Assembly: GCF_000423665.1 (NCBI RefSeq)
Contig: NZ_AUIK01000001.1
Coordinates: 500,422 to 564,421, forward strand
Direction: 5' to 3'
From: Solirubrobacter soli DSM 22325
GTDB lineage: Bacteria; Actinomycetota; Thermoleophilia; Solirubrobacterales; Solirubrobacteraceae
Length of the DNA: 64,000 nucleotides
This document shows positions 8,600 to 17,584 of the stretch, in pieces; within the stretch, counting starts at the first letter, position 1, and the number at the start of each line of letters is the position of its first letter. Made by a program: the position numbers and the translations under genes. The notes under the pieces are model-generated. The model saw only the letters and a list, made by a program, of their open reading frames with translations, was not told the origin of the DNA and ran no database searches.

Positions 8600-9964
8600 A
8601 TGGCCGTCGTCGAGGAGCGGACGCGCCGGGCCGTTCCGCGCAGCGCGCACGCGGAGTGGACGCCCGCGCCGGATCGAGGCGATCCGGTCGACGTGCTGCG
8701 CGCGCAGGCGCGCGACCGGCTCCCGGAGCTCGTACCGCTGCGCTACGGACGCATGCTCGCGTCCCCGTTCGCGTTCTTCCGCGGCGGCGCCGCGATCATG
8801 GCGGCCGACCTGGCGCCGACGCCCGTCAGCGGCGTCCACGTCCAGTTGTGCGGCGACGCGCACCTCTCGAACTTCGGCGGCTTCGCCGCGCCCGATCGCA
8901 CCCTGGTGTTCGACGTCAACGACTTCGACGAGACCCTTCCCGGGCCGTGGGAGTGGGACCTCAAGCGGTTGGCGGCGAGCGTCGCGATCGCAGGACGCGA
9001 CCTCGGCTTCGACCGCTCCGCGCGGCGCACCGCGCTGGACGCGACCACCGGCAGCTACCGGCGGGCGATGGCCGACTTCGCCACGATGCGCACGCTCGAC
9101 CTCTGGTACGCCCGGCTCGAGATCGAGCCGACCCTCAAGAGCTGGGCCGCCGACGCCAAGGACGTCAACCGCAAGCGTCTGGACCGTACGCTCGACAAGG
9201 TCCGGCACAAGGACAGCCTGCGCGCACTGGCGAAGCTCACCCACGAGGTCGACGGCGCGCTGCGGATCAAGAGCGACCCGCCGTTGATCGTCCCCTATGA
9301 CGAGATCGATCCGGCGCGCCGCCGCGGCCAGGGCCCGCAGCCGTTGTTCGAGGCCTACCGCGCCTCGCTGCCGGACGACCGCCGCCACCTGATCGACCGG
9401 TTCCGCCCGATCGACTACGCGCGCAAGGTCGTCGGCGTCGGCAGCGTCGGCACCGACGCCTGGATCGTGCTGCTCATCGGCAACGACACCACCGACCCGC
9501 TGTTCCTGCAGGTCAAGGAGGCGGGCCCGTCCGTGCTCGAGCCCTACCTGCGCCCCAGCGGCTACGCGACCAGCGGCCAGCGAGTCGTCGAGGGCCAGCG
9601 GCTGATGCAGGCGGCCTCCGACGTGCTGCTCGGCTGGCTGCCCCCGTCCGTGGGCATCGACGGCCGCCGCCGCGCGTATTACGTCCGCCAGCTCTGGGAC
9701 GCCAAGGGCTCGGTCGAGCTCGCCCGCCTCTCGGCGACCACCTTCGCCGACTACGGCCGCGTGTGCGGCTGGACGCTCGCCCGCGCGCACGCCCGTTCCG
9801 GCGACCGCGCCGCGATCGCCGCCTACATCGGCACGAGCGACCGGCTCGACCGCGCCCTCGCCCGCTTCGCCGAGACCTATGCCGACCAGAACGAGCGCGA
9901 CTACGAGCGCTTGGTCGCAGCGGTGGACCGGGGCGAGATCGAGGCCGCGCCGGACCCGCGCTAA
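8600..9964 (+). CDS. DUF2252 family protein
   Basis: Starting at ATG 8600 (MAVVEERTRR) the product is 454 residues, the usual size of DUF2252. Family hallmarks are present: LRYGRMLASPFAFFRGGA, VQLCGDAHLSNFGGFA, and FDVNDFDETLPGPWEWDLKR. The order is as in the kinase-like fold, where GDAHxxNFG and DxNDFDE resemble the catalytic loop and Mg-binding loop of aminoglycoside phosphotransferase-like kinases. The substrate is unknown. Its TAA overlaps the stop of the convergent downstream gene by four bases (9961-9964), so there is no separate terminator here. Confidence 0.85.
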   Translation: MAVVEERTRRAVPRSAHAEWTPAPDRGDPVDVLRAQARDRLPELVPLRYGRMLASPFAFFRGGAAIMAADLAPTPVSGVHVQLCGDAHLSNFGGFAAPDRTLVFDVNDFDETLPGPWEWDLKRLAASVAIAGRDLGFDRSARRTALDATTGSYRRAMADFATMRTLDLWYARLEIEPTLKSWAADAKDVNRKRLDRTLDKVRHKDSLRALAKLTHEVDGALRIKSDPPLIVPYDEIDPARRRGQGPQPLFEAYRASLPDDRRHLIDRFRPIDYARKVVGVGSVGTDAWIVLLIGNDTTDPLFLQVKEAGPSVLEPYLRPSGYATSGQRVVEGQRLMQAASDVLLGWLPPSVGIDGRRRAYYVRQLWDAKGSVELARLSATTFADYGRVCGWTLARAHARSGDRAAIAAYIGTSDRLDRALARFAETYADQNERDYERLVAAVDRGEIEAAPDPR

Positions 9965-10287
9965 CCCGCGCGCTCGCGCAGCTCAGCGGCGAGCGGCGCC
10001 GGGTCGGCGACGATCCAGCGATCGCCGTGCCAGAGCGCGACCCCTTCGCCGCGGCCGGCGACAAAGTCCAGCAGCTCCGGCAGGTCGGCGACCGCGATCG
10101 GCGGGAACACCCTGCCGCGCTCGCGGTGACGCTCGGCGTCCGCGCGGGAGCTGAACAACACGTTCAGGTCACGATCCTCGTTCGGATCCTCGATGACCGT
10201 GTTCCGGTCGCCTTCGCCGATGATCCAGACCGCACCGCGAAAGACCACCTCGTCCACCCAGGACTGATAGCGCTCTTCGAGCTCCAT
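9961..10287 (-). CDS. Small hypothetical protein (DUF2750/SseB-like)
   Basis: The 108-residue product begins at ATG 10287: MELEERYQSWVDEVVFRGAV. The pattern of an N-terminal helix, EVVFRGAVWII, then VLFSSRADAERH and ALWHGDRWI recalls small immunity/SseB- or DUF2750-type proteins, but the resemblance is weak. A much longer frame to 10500 exists but its extra N-terminus is a shadow of the upstream gene. It starts 10 bp after the lipoprotein stop at 10298, so the two are probably co-transcribed. Confidence 0.6.
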   Translation of the reverse strand: MELEERYQSWVDEVVFRGAVWIIGEGDRNTVIEDPNEDRDLNVLFSSRADAERHRERGRVFPPIAVADLPELLDFVAGRGEGVALWHGDRWIVADPAPLAAELRERAG

Positions 10288-10297
10288 CCCCCGGGTG

Positions 10298-10912
10298 CTA
10301 CCCGCGGGTGAGATCCCAGATTCCTCCGGCCTCGGCCGGGACGGTCTCGAGCGCCAGTTGCAAGCGCGTGGGGTCGCCGTCGGCGAGGAACAGCAGGCAG
10401 CCGCGCCGGCTGCGGCCCACGTCGAGGTAGAAGTCGCCGTCGAACCCGTTCGAGCACGCTGCGCTCGCCTTCGCGACGCCGCTGGTCTTCCCGTCCGCAC
10501 GGGTCAGGACGACGTTCTGCAGGACGCCCTGGTAGACGGTGATCCCGTCGTTCTTCAGCCGCACGTCGACCGCGGTGTAGGGCTTGCCGCCCGCGCGTAC
10601 CGTGCGAACGCCGCTGACGGTGACCCGCAGGCGCACGCCGATGTTCGAGCCGGTCAGCGTGATCGCGTCGCCGGCGGTCGTCTCGGCCGGCATCGGCGGC
10701 TGGAAGTACTTCACCTCGGCGTCGGCGTTGGGGTCATCGGCAGCGTCGAGCTGTGCGCCGACGTAGTACTTGCGGACGCCCTCGGAGTACGCGGCCAGCG
10801 GGTCCGCCGTCGGCGTGGCGGTCGCCTTCGCGGCGGCCGAGGAGGAAGGGCGGGCGTCGTGCCCGCAGCCCGCCATGGCGAGCAGTGGGATGAGGAGAAG
10901 CAGCTTGCGCAT
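10298..10912 (-). CDS. Lipoprotein, DUF4352-like
   Basis: The 204-residue protein opens MRKLLLLIPLLAMAGCG, a lipoprotein signal with lipobox MAGC and the acylated Cys at residue 16. A Ser/Ala/Thr-rich linker follows. The domain from about residue 65 has alternating strands (ITLTGSNIGVRLRVTVSGV, TAVDVRLKNDGITVYQGVL, CLLFLADGDPTRLQLALE), resembling the DUF4352/telomeric-repeat-type immunoglobulin-like lipoprotein domain. It is anchored to the outer face of the membrane. It probably forms an operon with the small gene at 9961-10287. A strong hairpin separates it from the upstream gene that ends at 10967. Confidence 0.75.
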   Translation of the reverse strand: MRKLLLLIPLLAMAGCGHDARPSSSAAAKATATPTADPLAAYSEGVRKYYVGAQLDAADDPNADAEVKYFQPPMPAETTAGDAITLTGSNIGVRLRVTVSGVRTVRAGGKPYTAVDVRLKNDGITVYQGVLQNVVLTRADGKTSGVAKASAACSNGFDGDFYLDVGRSRRGCLLFLADGDPTRLQLALETVPAEAGGIWDLTRG

Positions 10913-10925
10913 CGTTGAGACTCAC

Positions 10926-10956
10926 CGGGAGCGCCGGCTCAGAGCCGGCGCTCCCG
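10926..10956 (-). terminator. Intrinsic terminator-like hairpin after the isomerase-like gene
   Basis: Arms 10926-10938 (cgggagcgccggc) and 10944-10956 pair perfectly over 13 bp around a five-base loop. It is placed between the stop at 10967 and the lipoprotein start at 10912. There is no U-run, as is common in high-GC actinomycetes. Confidence 0.7.
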
Positions 10957-10966
10957 AGGGTACGAA

Positions 10967-12868
10967 CTACGGAGTGGTGGTGCTCAGCGTGAACGTGAGC
11001 GTCTTGCTGTAGCTACCGGCACGCAGGGTGTCGGTGGCGCCGATCGCCTGACGGAAGTTCAGGGTCACGGTGTCGGCGCCGGCCGTCGGGCCGGCGTAGG
11101 TGAGCAGCGACGTCGGGAGCGCCGTCGTGCCCGGCAGCGCCTTGTACGTCACGGTCGGGTTGGCCGCGTTGGTCGCGGCGATCTGCAGCGCCGCCGGCAG
11201 AGCGAAGGTGCCGTTGACCAGGTGGCCCGGAGCGGTGCTGTTGTTGTCGGCCACGCTCAGTGTGGCGTCGCCGGCGGTGCTGACGACGCTCGCCGAGGTG
11301 GCGGTGTCGTAGTTCTTGGCGAACGCCGGCGTGAACGAGCCGAAGCTCGCGGTGCCGCCGAGCGTCAGCGCCAGCGCCGACGGGACGTCGCCGCCGATGC
11401 CGCCGAGGGCGTCACCGGTGCTCTTGCCGACCAGCAGGATCTGCTCGGTCCCGTTGTCCGCGCTGGACGTGATCTGCAGGCGAGCGGTGGACGTGGTGTT
11501 GCTCGCCGTCGGCTTGAAGCCGACGTTGACGATGCAGGAGCTGCGGGTGCCGCCCGGGTTACCGGCCGACGGCGGGACGACGGCGGCCACCGGGGTGCCG
11601 ACGCACGTGTTCGACAGGATCGAGAAGTCGGCGTTGCGCTCGCCCTCGCGGGCGGTGGCCAGGCCGACCGCGGTGATCGTCAGCGGCGCGTCACCCGTGT
11701 TCTGGATCTTGATGCCGACCGCGTTCGCCGACGCGGCGGTGCCGGCGGCGACGGTCGGGAACGTCGTCGGGTAGCCGAGGACGGTGCCCTTGACGTTGGT
11801 GTTGATGCCCTTCAGGTTCGTCAGCGAGACGTCGGCGTCGTTGAGCGAGCCGCCGTCCTGCTCCTGGTGGTAGTACTCGACGCGGTCCTTGGCGGCGGTG
11901 AAGATCGGCCGGTAGTCGATCTCGCCGGTGCCGAACGCGACGGGGGAGGCGTTGCTCGTGCCGTCGAGCGGATCGCCGGACGCGGGCGGCGTCGCCGGGG
12001 CGACGTTGCGGACGTCCTTGATGTGGAGCATCTTGACCTTGGTCGGGTTCGCGTTGATCAGCCCGGCCGTGATCGTGCCCGTCGGGTCGTCGTACGCGTC
12101 GGACGACCAGCCGGCGTCGATCTCGGCGAACGCGTACCGCGTGTCCATGCGGTCGACCACGATCTGCCACGCCGTCTTGCGGACGCCGTTGTCGACGTAG
12201 CGGCTACGGAACTCGCCCTGGTGGTTGTGGAAGTACGTCGGGCCGACGCCGCCCTCGATCGCCTGCTTGCCGAGACGGTTGAGCGCCTCGATCGTGCGCA
12301 GCGTGTTGTCGTAGGAGCCGATGCCCGGGTTCGGGAAGCCGCCCGAGCCCATCGAGTCGCAGCCGAGGATCTTGGCCGCGGCGATGCGGGCCTGCCAGGC
12401 CGACTCGGTCATGTCGCCGTGCCAGCCGGCGCAGTGGATGTTGCTCTTGTCCATCAGCGCGCGGAGGGTGTTCAGGCCCGCCGTGTCGCCGTTGGCCGGG
12501 AACCCGGACCAACCGAACAGCTCGATGTTGGTGATGCCCTTCGCCGCGAGGAACTGGAGCAGGCCGTCGAGGCGGCTATTACGGCACTCCTGCGAGGTCG
12601 CGGTGGCGCAGCTGGAACCATCGGCCGCGTTGGCGATGGTGATGCCGAGCTGGGCGGCCGTCTTGGTGCCGCCGGTGGAACCGCCGGTGACACCGGAGCC
12701 GGAGCCGATGAAGCCACCGTAGTTGAACATCTGGACGCTGCCCTGACCGGTCGGCGTGCCGTCGCCGGCCGACGCCGGACGCTGGGCGTTCGCGGCCGGA
12801 GCCGCCGCCAGCGCGGCGAGCCCCACCGCAGCGACCACGGCGCTCGCGCGCCGGGAGATTCCCTTCAT
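10967..12868 (-). CDS. Secreted sugar isomerase/epimerase-like TIM barrel with C-terminal WxL-like module
   Basis: The 633-residue protein has a signal peptide ending APAANAQ (about residue 29). Residues about 75-330 form a xylose-isomerase-like TIM barrel: GLLQFLAAKGITNIELFGWS, CAGWHGDM, YFHNHQGEF, AFAEIDAGWSSDA, MLHIKDV and YYHQEQDGG supply the usual metal-ligand Glu, His and Asp positions of sugar phosphate isomerase/epimerases. Residues about 360-480 look like a choice-of-anchor/ASPM-type Ig domain (NAVGIKIQNTGDAPLTITAV). The last about 135 residues are the module shared with the two large dehydrogenase proteins: FGSFTPAFAKNYD, AGDATLSVAD, GHLVNGTF, and the terminal TLTFTLSTTTP. An extracellular sugar isomerase is unusual; it may process oxidised sugars produced by the upstream dehydrogenase. 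A hairpin separates the two genes. Confidence 0.75.
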   Translation of the reverse strand: MKGISRRASAVVAAVGLAALAAAPAANAQRPASAGDGTPTGQGSVQMFNYGGFIGSGSGVTGGSTGGTKTAAQLGITIANAADGSSCATATSQECRNSRLDGLLQFLAAKGITNIELFGWSGFPANGDTAGLNTLRALMDKSNIHCAGWHGDMTESAWQARIAAAKILGCDSMGSGGFPNPGIGSYDNTLRTIEALNRLGKQAIEGGVGPTYFHNHQGEFRSRYVDNGVRKTAWQIVVDRMDTRYAFAEIDAGWSSDAYDDPTGTITAGLINANPTKVKMLHIKDVRNVAPATPPASGDPLDGTSNASPVAFGTGEIDYRPIFTAAKDRVEYYHQEQDGGSLNDADVSLTNLKGINTNVKGTVLGYPTTFPTVAAGTAASANAVGIKIQNTGDAPLTITAVGLATAREGERNADFSILSNTCVGTPVAAVVPPSAGNPGGTRSSCIVNVGFKPTASNTTSTARLQITSSADNGTEQILLVGKSTGDALGGIGGDVPSALALTLGGTASFGSFTPAFAKNYDTATSASVVSTAGDATLSVADNNSTAPGHLVNGTFALPAALQIAATNAANPTVTYKALPGTTALPTSLLTYAGPTAGADTVTLNFRQAIGATDTLRAGSYSKTLTFTLSTTTP

Positions 12869-12895
12869 TCGCTCTCCTTCGTTGATGAGAAACCG

Positions 12896-12927
12896 CGGGC
12901 CGCGGCGGCCGAGGCCGCCGCGGCCCG
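12896..12927 (-). terminator. Hairpin between the dehydrogenase and isomerase genes
   Basis: Perfect 14-bp arms (12896-12909 and 12914-12927) surround a four-base loop in the 68-bp gap between two same-strand genes. It may terminate most transcripts from the upstream gene, protect its 3' end, or allow graded read-through into the isomerase-like gene. Confidence 0.6.
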
Positions 12928-12936
12928 AAGCGACGC

Positions 12937-15900
12937 TTACGGAGTCGTGGTCGACAGCGTGAACGTCAGGGTCTTGCTGTAGGCGCCGGTGCGCAGCGCG
13001 TCGTTGGCTCCGATCGCCTGCTTGAACGTGACCGGGACGGACTCGTTCGACGTCGGGGCGGACCAGGTCTTGACGACGCCCAGACCCTGCAGCGGCTGCG
13101 GCAGGGAGAAGGTGCCGTTGACCAGATGGCCCGGAGCGTTCGTGCTCGGGTCGGCGACCGAGAGGGTCGCGTCACCGGCCGAGGAGATCACGGTCGCGGT
13201 GGTGGAGGCCGTGTACTCCTTGGCCACACCGGGCGTGAACGCCCCGAAGGACGCCGGCGCGCCGAGCGTCAGCGAGAGCGTCGCGGGGACACTGCCGCCG
13301 ACCGTGCCGGGCACGTCGGTGTGCTGGACCGTGACGCCGTTGCCGCCGAACTCCGCCCAGTTGAGGTTGATCAGGCTGCCGCCGGTGGCGCCACCCGTGA
13401 TCCCACGGAACGTGAGGAACAGCTCGTGCTTGCCGGTCGAGGCGATCGGCACGGTGGCCGTGGCCCAGGTGCCGACGCCGCCCGTCGAGGCCAGGTCCAC
13501 GGTCGCGATGACCGGGCCGGTGATCGAGTCCTGGCGGACGTCGATCCCCGCCAGCGGCGTGCCCGCCGTGCGGCCGGCCGCGCCGTCCGCGTAGCGGAAC
13601 GCGATCGTGTTGATCCCGAACAGGTTGTACGGGCCGTTGAGCTGCAGCCAGTCGGTCGCGGCGATGCTGTTGCGCCACACGATCGGCGTGGTGCCCTCGG
13701 TGCCGCTGGCCGTCGTCGTGCCGGACTGCGTGACGACGTTCTCGACCTCCTGGTGCTTCTGGCGGATCTGGACCTGCGACGTGGTGGTCAGCGACGGGAC
13801 GCCACCCGGGCCGCCCTTGTCGGTGTACGTCGCGCTGATGACGCCGAACACGTTGCCGCCGTGCGAGACGTCCTCGGCGAGCGTCTGCAGGAAGCCCGTG
13901 CAGCCGGTCGCGCTCTGCTCGGCGTGGCCGTGCGTGTCATGGCCGAGCACGAACGTCGTCGTGATGTCGCCGCAGTTGATCGTCCCGTCCTCGGGATCGG
14001 TGACCGTGACCTTGTACTGGATCAGGTCGCCGAAGGAGAACAGGCCGCCGTCGATCGGCGCCGTGACCGTCACGGTCGGGCTGGTGTTGCCGACGGTGAT
14101 GATCGTCGACAGCGACGAGCTCTGGCCCGAGGAGTCCGTCACCTTCAGGATGGCCGTGTAGCGGCCGGCCTTCGTGTAGACGTGCGTCGGGTCGGCCTCC
14201 TCGGAGATCGGCGAGCCGTCGCCGAAGTCCCAGGAGAACTTGATCGAGTCGCCCGGGTCCGGATCGGAGGAGCCGGAGCCCTTGAAGTTGACCGTCAGCG
14301 GCACCGCGCCGTCGGTCTTGTCCGTGACGAGGGAGGCCTTCGGGGCACGCTGGCCCTTGACGTACTCCCACTTGTACATGCCGGCGTCCGGGTTGATGTT
14401 GAAGAACCCGTCGCCGTAGGTCAGCAGGTAGAAGTCGCCGTCGGCGCCCCACTGCATGTCCATCGGGTTGTCGCACTCGAACTGGAACGGCGTGCTCACC
14501 AGCGCCTGGCCGCAGTCCAGGAAGCCGTTGATCTTGAACACGCGGTTCTGCGCGTCGAGCTTGACCTCGCGCATGGTGTCCTGGCCGAACTCGCCGAAGA
14601 TCACCGAGTTGTCGTAGTACGGCGGGAACTTCTTGGTGTTCGGGTTCGCCGGGTCGTAGTGGTACTTCGCGGCGCCGTGCGGAGCCACGCCACCCGTGAA
14701 CAGCTCGGGGAACAGACGTGCGCACTCGGTCGTCGAGCCCGGCGCGATCGGCCCCGGAGTGGGGTCGTAGTAGCCGGCGCACGGGGTGCCGAGGGCGCCC
14801 GTCGCGAGGTTGTCGCGGTAGGAGTACCAGATGTCCGGATCGCTGACCGGCGGGGTCAGGCCGAGACCGGCCTCGAAGCCCGGGCCGCCGTCCTTCACCC
14901 AGCGAGACTCGTTCGGGAGCGCATCGGTGCGACCGCAGTCGTTCGACGGCGGGTTCGTCGACGGGATGCCGACCGTGGTCGTGCCCGGAGCGAACTCGAG
15001 GAACTCCCACTTGTTGTACCCGAGCTTGCTCGAGTAGCAGAGCGGATAGCCGTAGTTGGACGGCTTGCGGACGATCTCCACACGGCCGACGCCCGACGGA
15101 CCGCGACCGCGCTGCGGCGTGTTGGAGTCCGGCGAGTAGTCGGTGACGTACGCGACGTCGTTCTCGTCCACCTGGATGCGGAACGGGTTGCGGAAGCCCA
15201 TGCCGTAGATCTCAGGACGGAACTTCGCGTTGAAGTCCGCTTGCGCGGCCACGGCCGGGTAGTGCGAGGCCGTGTACTCCTTGAGGTTGCCGGCCGGGAT
15301 CGTGTAGGCGCCGCTGCCGGAGCCCGTGTCGGCCTTGTTGAAGTCGGCCGGCGTCACGGTGTCCTTGACCTTGATGCGCAAGACCTTGCCGCGGAGGTCG
15401 TTGGTGTTGGTCGTCGAGCGACGATCGTCACCGGTCGGGCGCTGGTACATGCCACCGTCGAGCGGCTGGGTGCCCAGCGCACCGTTGGCCGCGGTGGCCA
15501 TCGCGGCGGTCGCCGCCGCCCCCGTGCCCGTCAGGCCGGAGCCGTTGGCGGTGATCAGCGGCTGGTCCTTGCCCTTCAGCGCGCGGCGGAAGAACACGTT
15601 GATGACGCCCGTGCTCGCATCGGCGGTCGCCGGCGTCGCGCTCGTCTGGATGTTGTTGGCGCCGATGTTCGACAGCGCCTCGAGGGCGGTGTCGACCTGC
15701 GCCGTCGTCGCGTTGTAGGGCAGCGGAGCCGTGGTCTGGCCGTTCCACGTCAGCGTGAACGTGCCACCGGTCGCGCCGGTGGTGCGAACGGTCTGCTGCT
15801 CATCGGTCAGCTGGTCCTCGAACGGGCCGAAGCCGTTGGCGTGGATGCCGCCGGCCGGGGTGTCGTCGCCCGTGACCATCCACAGGTTTCCGGCCTTGTC

Positions 15901-17244
15901 GAAGTCGATGTCGCCAGCGACGTGGCAGCACTCCTGGCGGTTGTTGTTGACCCGCAGGATCTGCTGCTCGGTGGTGAGGTCCAGGTGCGGACCGCTGGCG
16001 TCCTCGACGAACTTGAAGCGCGAGAGCTGGAAGTAGCCCACGTACGGATCCCACGCCGTCGGCGACGACGCGAAGTTCGGCACCGCCGTGTTCGGCGTCA
16101 CCTGGTCGACGACCTGGCCCGTCGAGAGCTTGACGTTCGTGACCTTCGTCGGGGCGTAGTAGAGGTACACCCACTTGTCGGTCGCGAAGTTCGGATCGAT
16201 GGCCGGGCCATAGAGGCCGTCCTCGGAGTTCGTGTACACGCGCAGCGTGTCCGGCAGCGAGGCAGCGCCGAGGTCGGCGATCGTCGTCGTCGTCCCCGTC
16301 TTGGGGTCGTGCAGGCGCACGCCGCCGCGACGGTCGGTCTGGATGATGCGTCCGTCCGGGAGCTGATCGAAGCCGATCGGCTCGTTGATGTTCGGCTGCT
16401 GCGTGACCTTGACCTGTTGGTAGTTCGCCAGCACGGTCGCGCCGCAGTCGGAGTAGTTCGGATCGCTCTGGCCCGCGGCCCACGCGATCGCGCCCTTCAG
16501 GTGCTTCTGCAGGTCGGCGTCGAACGCGGCCGCCGTGGTGCCGAGGCCGGTGTAGAACGAGCGCCCGCCCTGGTAGTCCTTGCAGAACGAGATCGGGTGA
16601 TTGGCGCCCATCGTGCCGTTGTTGATGCCCTTGAGCGTGTTGCCCTGCGGCTGGGCCTCGAACGGCTGCTCGACGACCGACGCGAGGACGTGCGAGGCGC
16701 CACGCACGTTGGTCGAGAAGTTGTAGAACCGCTCCGTGCGGTCCCAATACTCCGGCAGGGTCTTCGTCGCGTCATGGACGCGGTCGAAGACCTTCACGGT
16801 CGCGGTCTGCTCGGTCGTCTGGCCCGACGAGCGGGTGCCGAGCGCGTTGGTCAGGAACGACCAGGCCGGATCGGTCTCGACCGCGGAGCCGATGCCGACG
16901 AAGCCGCCGCCCTTCTTGTAGTAGTTCTCGAAATTCGTGCGCTGGGCGTCGGTGAGCGGCGACGCCATGCCCGTGTTGAGAAAGACGACTGCGCGGTAGG
17001 AATCCAGATTGGCGGGCGTGAACTGCCCGCCGACGTCAGCGGGCGCGGGCGCGGTGACGACACCGGCGCTCCCGACGGCCTGCGTGATCGCGTTGATCCC
17101 TGCCGTGCTCAACGCGTCAGAGGTGCTGGTGACGACCAGCACCTTGTATGGGTCCGCAGCGGCGGCCTTCGGCCGTGCCGAAGCGGTCGCCGGCAATGCC
17201 AGAGCAAGGCTCAATGCAGCCAAGCCCAGGGTTCTCCCCCTCAT
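12937..17244 (-). CDS. Secreted multidomain ThuA / PQQ-type sugar dehydrogenase / PKD / CBM6 protein with WxL-like C-terminus
   Basis: The 1435-residue protein has a signal peptide (cleavage near ATASA, residue 23). In order: a ThuA-like domain at about 33-255 (VVFLNTGMASPLTD, GGGFVGIGSAVETD, RSFYTGLG); a glucose/sorbosone-dehydrogenase beta-propeller from about 275 (EPIGFDQLPDGRIIQTDRRG) to about 960 with motifs DIDFDKAGNLWMVTGDD, YGMGFRNPFRIQVDEN and QWGADGDFYLLTYGDG; a PKD domain at about 985-1075 (FSWDFGDGSPISEEADPTHV); a CBM6-like carbohydrate-binding domain at about 1190-1310 (TGGATGGSLINLNWAEF); and the WxL-like terminal module (FGAFTPGVAKEY to TLTFTLSTTTP). A module of about 45 residues (TFTLTWNGQTTAPLPYN) interrupts the propeller. 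It probably oxidises sugars outside the cell. A paralogue lies at 36757-41112. Confidence 0.85.
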   Translation of the reverse strand: MRGRTLGLAALSLALALPATASARPKAAAADPYKVLVVTSTSDALSTAGINAITQAVGSAGVVTAPAPADVGGQFTPANLDSYRAVVFLNTGMASPLTDAQRTNFENYYKKGGGFVGIGSAVETDPAWSFLTNALGTRSSGQTTEQTATVKVFDRVHDATKTLPEYWDRTERFYNFSTNVRGASHVLASVVEQPFEAQPQGNTLKGINNGTMGANHPISFCKDYQGGRSFYTGLGTTAAAFDADLQKHLKGAIAWAAGQSDPNYSDCGATVLANYQQVKVTQQPNINEPIGFDQLPDGRIIQTDRRGGVRLHDPKTGTTTTIADLGAASLPDTLRVYTNSEDGLYGPAIDPNFATDKWVYLYYAPTKVTNVKLSTGQVVDQVTPNTAVPNFASSPTAWDPYVGYFQLSRFKFVEDASGPHLDLTTEQQILRVNNNRQECCHVAGDIDFDKAGNLWMVTGDDTPAGGIHANGFGPFEDQLTDEQQTVRTTGATGGTFTLTWNGQTTAPLPYNATTAQVDTALEALSNIGANNIQTSATPATADASTGVINVFFRRALKGKDQPLITANGSGLTGTGAAATAAMATAANGALGTQPLDGGMYQRPTGDDRRSTTNTNDLRGKVLRIKVKDTVTPADFNKADTGSGSGAYTIPAGNLKEYTASHYPAVAAQADFNAKFRPEIYGMGFRNPFRIQVDENDVAYVTDYSPDSNTPQRGRGPSGVGRVEIVRKPSNYGYPLCYSSKLGYNKWEFLEFAPGTTTVGIPSTNPPSNDCGRTDALPNESRWVKDGGPGFEAGLGLTPPVSDPDIWYSYRDNLATGALGTPCAGYYDPTPGPIAPGSTTECARLFPELFTGGVAPHGAAKYHYDPANPNTKKFPPYYDNSVIFGEFGQDTMREVKLDAQNRVFKINGFLDCGQALVSTPFQFECDNPMDMQWGADGDFYLLTYGDGFFNINPDAGMYKWEYVKGQRAPKASLVTDKTDGAVPLTVNFKGSGSSDPDPGDSIKFSWDFGDGSPISEEADPTHVYTKAGRYTAILKVTDSSGQSSSLSTIITVGNTSPTVTVTAPIDGGLFSFGDLIQYKVTVTDPEDGTINCGDITTTFVLGHDTHGHAEQSATGCTGFLQTLAEDVSHGGNVFGVISATYTDKGGPGGVPSLTTTSQVQIRQKHQEVENVVTQSGTTTASGTEGTTPIVWRNSIAATDWLQLNGPYNLFGINTIAFRYADGAAGRTAGTPLAGIDVRQDSITGPVIATVDLASTGGVGTWATATVPIASTGKHELFLTFRGITGGATGGSLINLNWAEFGGNGVTVQHTDVPGTVGGSVPATLSLTLGAPASFGAFTPGVAKEYTASTTATVISSAGDATLSVADPSTNAPGHLVNGTFSLPQPLQGLGVVKTWSAPTSNESVPVTFKQAIGANDALRTGAYSKTLTFTLSTTTP

Positions 17245-17302
17245 GCCTCTCCTCTGTTGTTAGACCCAGCGATCGGCGATTGATCGCTTCCCGTCGCTCG
17301 AG

Positions 17303-17330
17303 GCTATAGCCACTTACGTGCGGATGTCAA
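17303..17330 (-). promoter_or_regulatory. Sigma-70-type promoter for the dehydrogenase gene
   Basis: On the minus strand TTGACA (17325-17330) and TATAGC (17303-17308) are separated by 16 bp, about 60 bp upstream of the ATG at 17244. The flanking 17245-17584 stretch is noticeably AT-richer than its surroundings and otherwise holds no gene. The remaining 250 bp presumably contain the LysR gene promoter and LysR binding sites. Confidence 0.6.
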
Positions 17331-17584
17331 CAATCTTTGGCGTGTCAAAGGGTGAAAGCTGAAGAGTCAGGAACATTACTTTCGACAACTTAGGCACAGC
17401 CAGCGGCGCAAATGAGTTACAGGGCTCACGCGTTCTCGTCGCAAAACCGTGAGCGTTCGCATATCTCCACGTGAGTTCCGTGGACTTCTGCACAGATCAG
17501 GACGTTTCAATCATCAGCCGGTGTCATGCCTGCCAGCAGTAGCGCGTGTTCGACTTCTGAATGCTCCGCTGCGACCATCGTTCG

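Noticed and set aside
13126..17283. Long plus-strand open frames antisense to the dehydrogenase genes (also 39274-41049)
   Set aside because: They mirror the coding frames of recognisable proteins on the minus strand and have no motif, signal peptide or codon bias.
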